Shown piece after piece: positions 56,063 to 56,711 of a stretch of 56,711 nt of DNA. Source of the stretch: Cylindrodendrum hubeiense (Eukaryota; Ascomycota; Sordariomycetes; Hypocreales; Nectriaceae); contig JAANBB010000260.1 in the NCBI GenBank assembly GCA_014621425.1, positions 1 to 56,711 of the forward strand, given 5' to 3'. A model generated the notes under the pieces. That model was not told where the DNA came from. It did no database searches and saw only the letters and a list, made by a program, of their open reading frames with translations. Positions within the stretch are counted from its first letter, which is position 1. Each line of letters begins with the position of its first letter. The position numbers were made by a program, and so were the translations under genes.

Positions 56063-56711
56063 CTACCTCGTTCCACAGACCCCAACGCCCGTGTCGGCTC
56101 CCCACCCCATCGTCCGCTGGACTGCTTCCAACCCAGCCTGAATCCCTCTGGCAAAGTCCCCAGCTCCAGCCGTAGCGTACGCATCATCAAGGTCAGCCTG
56201 ATACAGCGTTGCCTGGCGGCGCCTCATAATAGCTTGTTGGATGGGCCGGCTCCACAGCGTGTACCACTGCTCCTCGCTCATACAGGGGTGCCGCATAAAA
56301 CCACGGTCGTCGGGCACGCCCATGGGCCACTCGACATACACCGTCTCGAACCATTTCGTGCCGAAGGCGAGCCATGGCCACGTGAAGATCCAGAGGAAGG
56401 TAAAGTAAAACAACAGCTCGACCCAGCGCGTTAGGCGCCAGCGGTTGGCACGGCAGTCGTTGTAGATCTCGACGCGCGAGTCGATGGTGGGGAAGGTGAT
56501 ATTGGTATGGCCTTGGTAGCCGCTCGAGCGCACAAGGCTCTCGAGCTGGCTGCCGACGAGGGAAAAGTCCCATCCGGTAATGCGACGCTCCAGGGTAAAG
56601 GCCTTGAGCCCGGCCGAGGTTTCGCAGTAGCGCTGACACCACTGGTCTACTCTCGGGGTGCCCTCCTCCGGAGTCCCGCTCCCTCCGAAACCCGGCGCGC
56701 GGGTCGGGAAA
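56063..56711 (-). CDS. Membrane protein, 5' end beyond the window
   Basis: Open frame on the minus strand running off the right edge. It is open at 56711 with no start in view; the visible part is about 215 aa. One hydrophobic hairpin (WVELLFYFTFLWIFTWPWLA) follows a conserved-looking block with FTLERRITGWDFSLVGSQLE and HTNITFPTIDSRVEIYND. The text resembles an unnamed fungal membrane-protein family that I recall only as hypothetical. After the hairpin the chain is polar with a Gly-rich end. The stop at 56063 gives CGTR as the end, but an intron starting at 56068 (gtaggt) is an equal possibility. Confidence 0.7.
   Translation of the reverse strand, partial: FPTRAPGFGGSGTPEEGTPRVDQWCQRYCETSAGLKAFTLERRITGWDFSLVGSQLESLVRSSGYQGHTNITFPTIDSRVEIYNDCRANRWRLTRWVELLFYFTFLWIFTWPWLAFGTKWFETVYVEWPMGVPDDRGFMRHPCMSEEQWYTLWSRPIQQAIMRRRQATLYQADLDDAYATAGAGDFARGIQAGLEAVQRTMGWGADTGVGVCGTR

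Noticed and set aside
1..56711. tRNA, 5S rRNA and CRISPR-like structures
   Set aside because: No convincing B-box/acceptor-stem pair, no 5S core text and no spaced direct repeats were seen on reading either strand.

Overview
This window looks like nuclear DNA from a filamentous ascomycete, most likely Eurotiales (Aspergillus/Penicillium type). Genes lie on both strands, carry many short GT-AG introns (mostly 45-75 nt), and encode fungal families: Zn2Cys6 regulator, rhodopsin-like membrane protein, sedolisin, fungal NLR, Iec3 and a cAMP-receptor-like GPCR. A U2 snRNA gene carries the branch-point-recognition sequence. No transposon, CRISPR array, tRNA or rRNA gene was recognised.

Left third (about 1-15.8 kb) is housekeeping: NADP-isocitrate dehydrogenase (+), the INO80 subunit Iec3 (-), the SM protein Sly1 (-), a large CCCH protein with the architecture of the PP1 regulator PNUTS (+), translin (-) and U2 snRNA (-). 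All intron-exon structures here could be placed to the base and give intact frames.

The middle (about 15.8-41 kb) is gene-poor and accessory: a secreted sedolisin with two expected active-site Asp residues read as Asn, a seven-helix rhodopsin-like protein, a secreted FAD oxidoreductase, a protein with a possible HxD...H metal site, a decayed copy of a large fungal family of unknown function, a protein with tandem GVYNTVTGHGS repeats, and two small conserved-looking proteins. Gaps of 1-3.4 kb separate them.

The right part (about 41-56.7 kb) holds an NB-ARC/TPR NOD-like receptor with homogenised TPR units, a GPCR, a stand-alone DUF1115 protein, then an FAD monooxygenase, a Zn2Cys6 regulator and an amino-acid permease that may form a small functional cluster. 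Upstream of the monooxygenase are three copies of CGG-N5-CGG-AT in 65 bp, a plausible operator for the adjacent regulator. The regulator gene contains a 27-bp, stop-containing duplication-like insertion flanked by 8-bp direct repeats. A membrane-protein gene is cut by the right edge.

All family assignments are from reading the translations; no database search was run.
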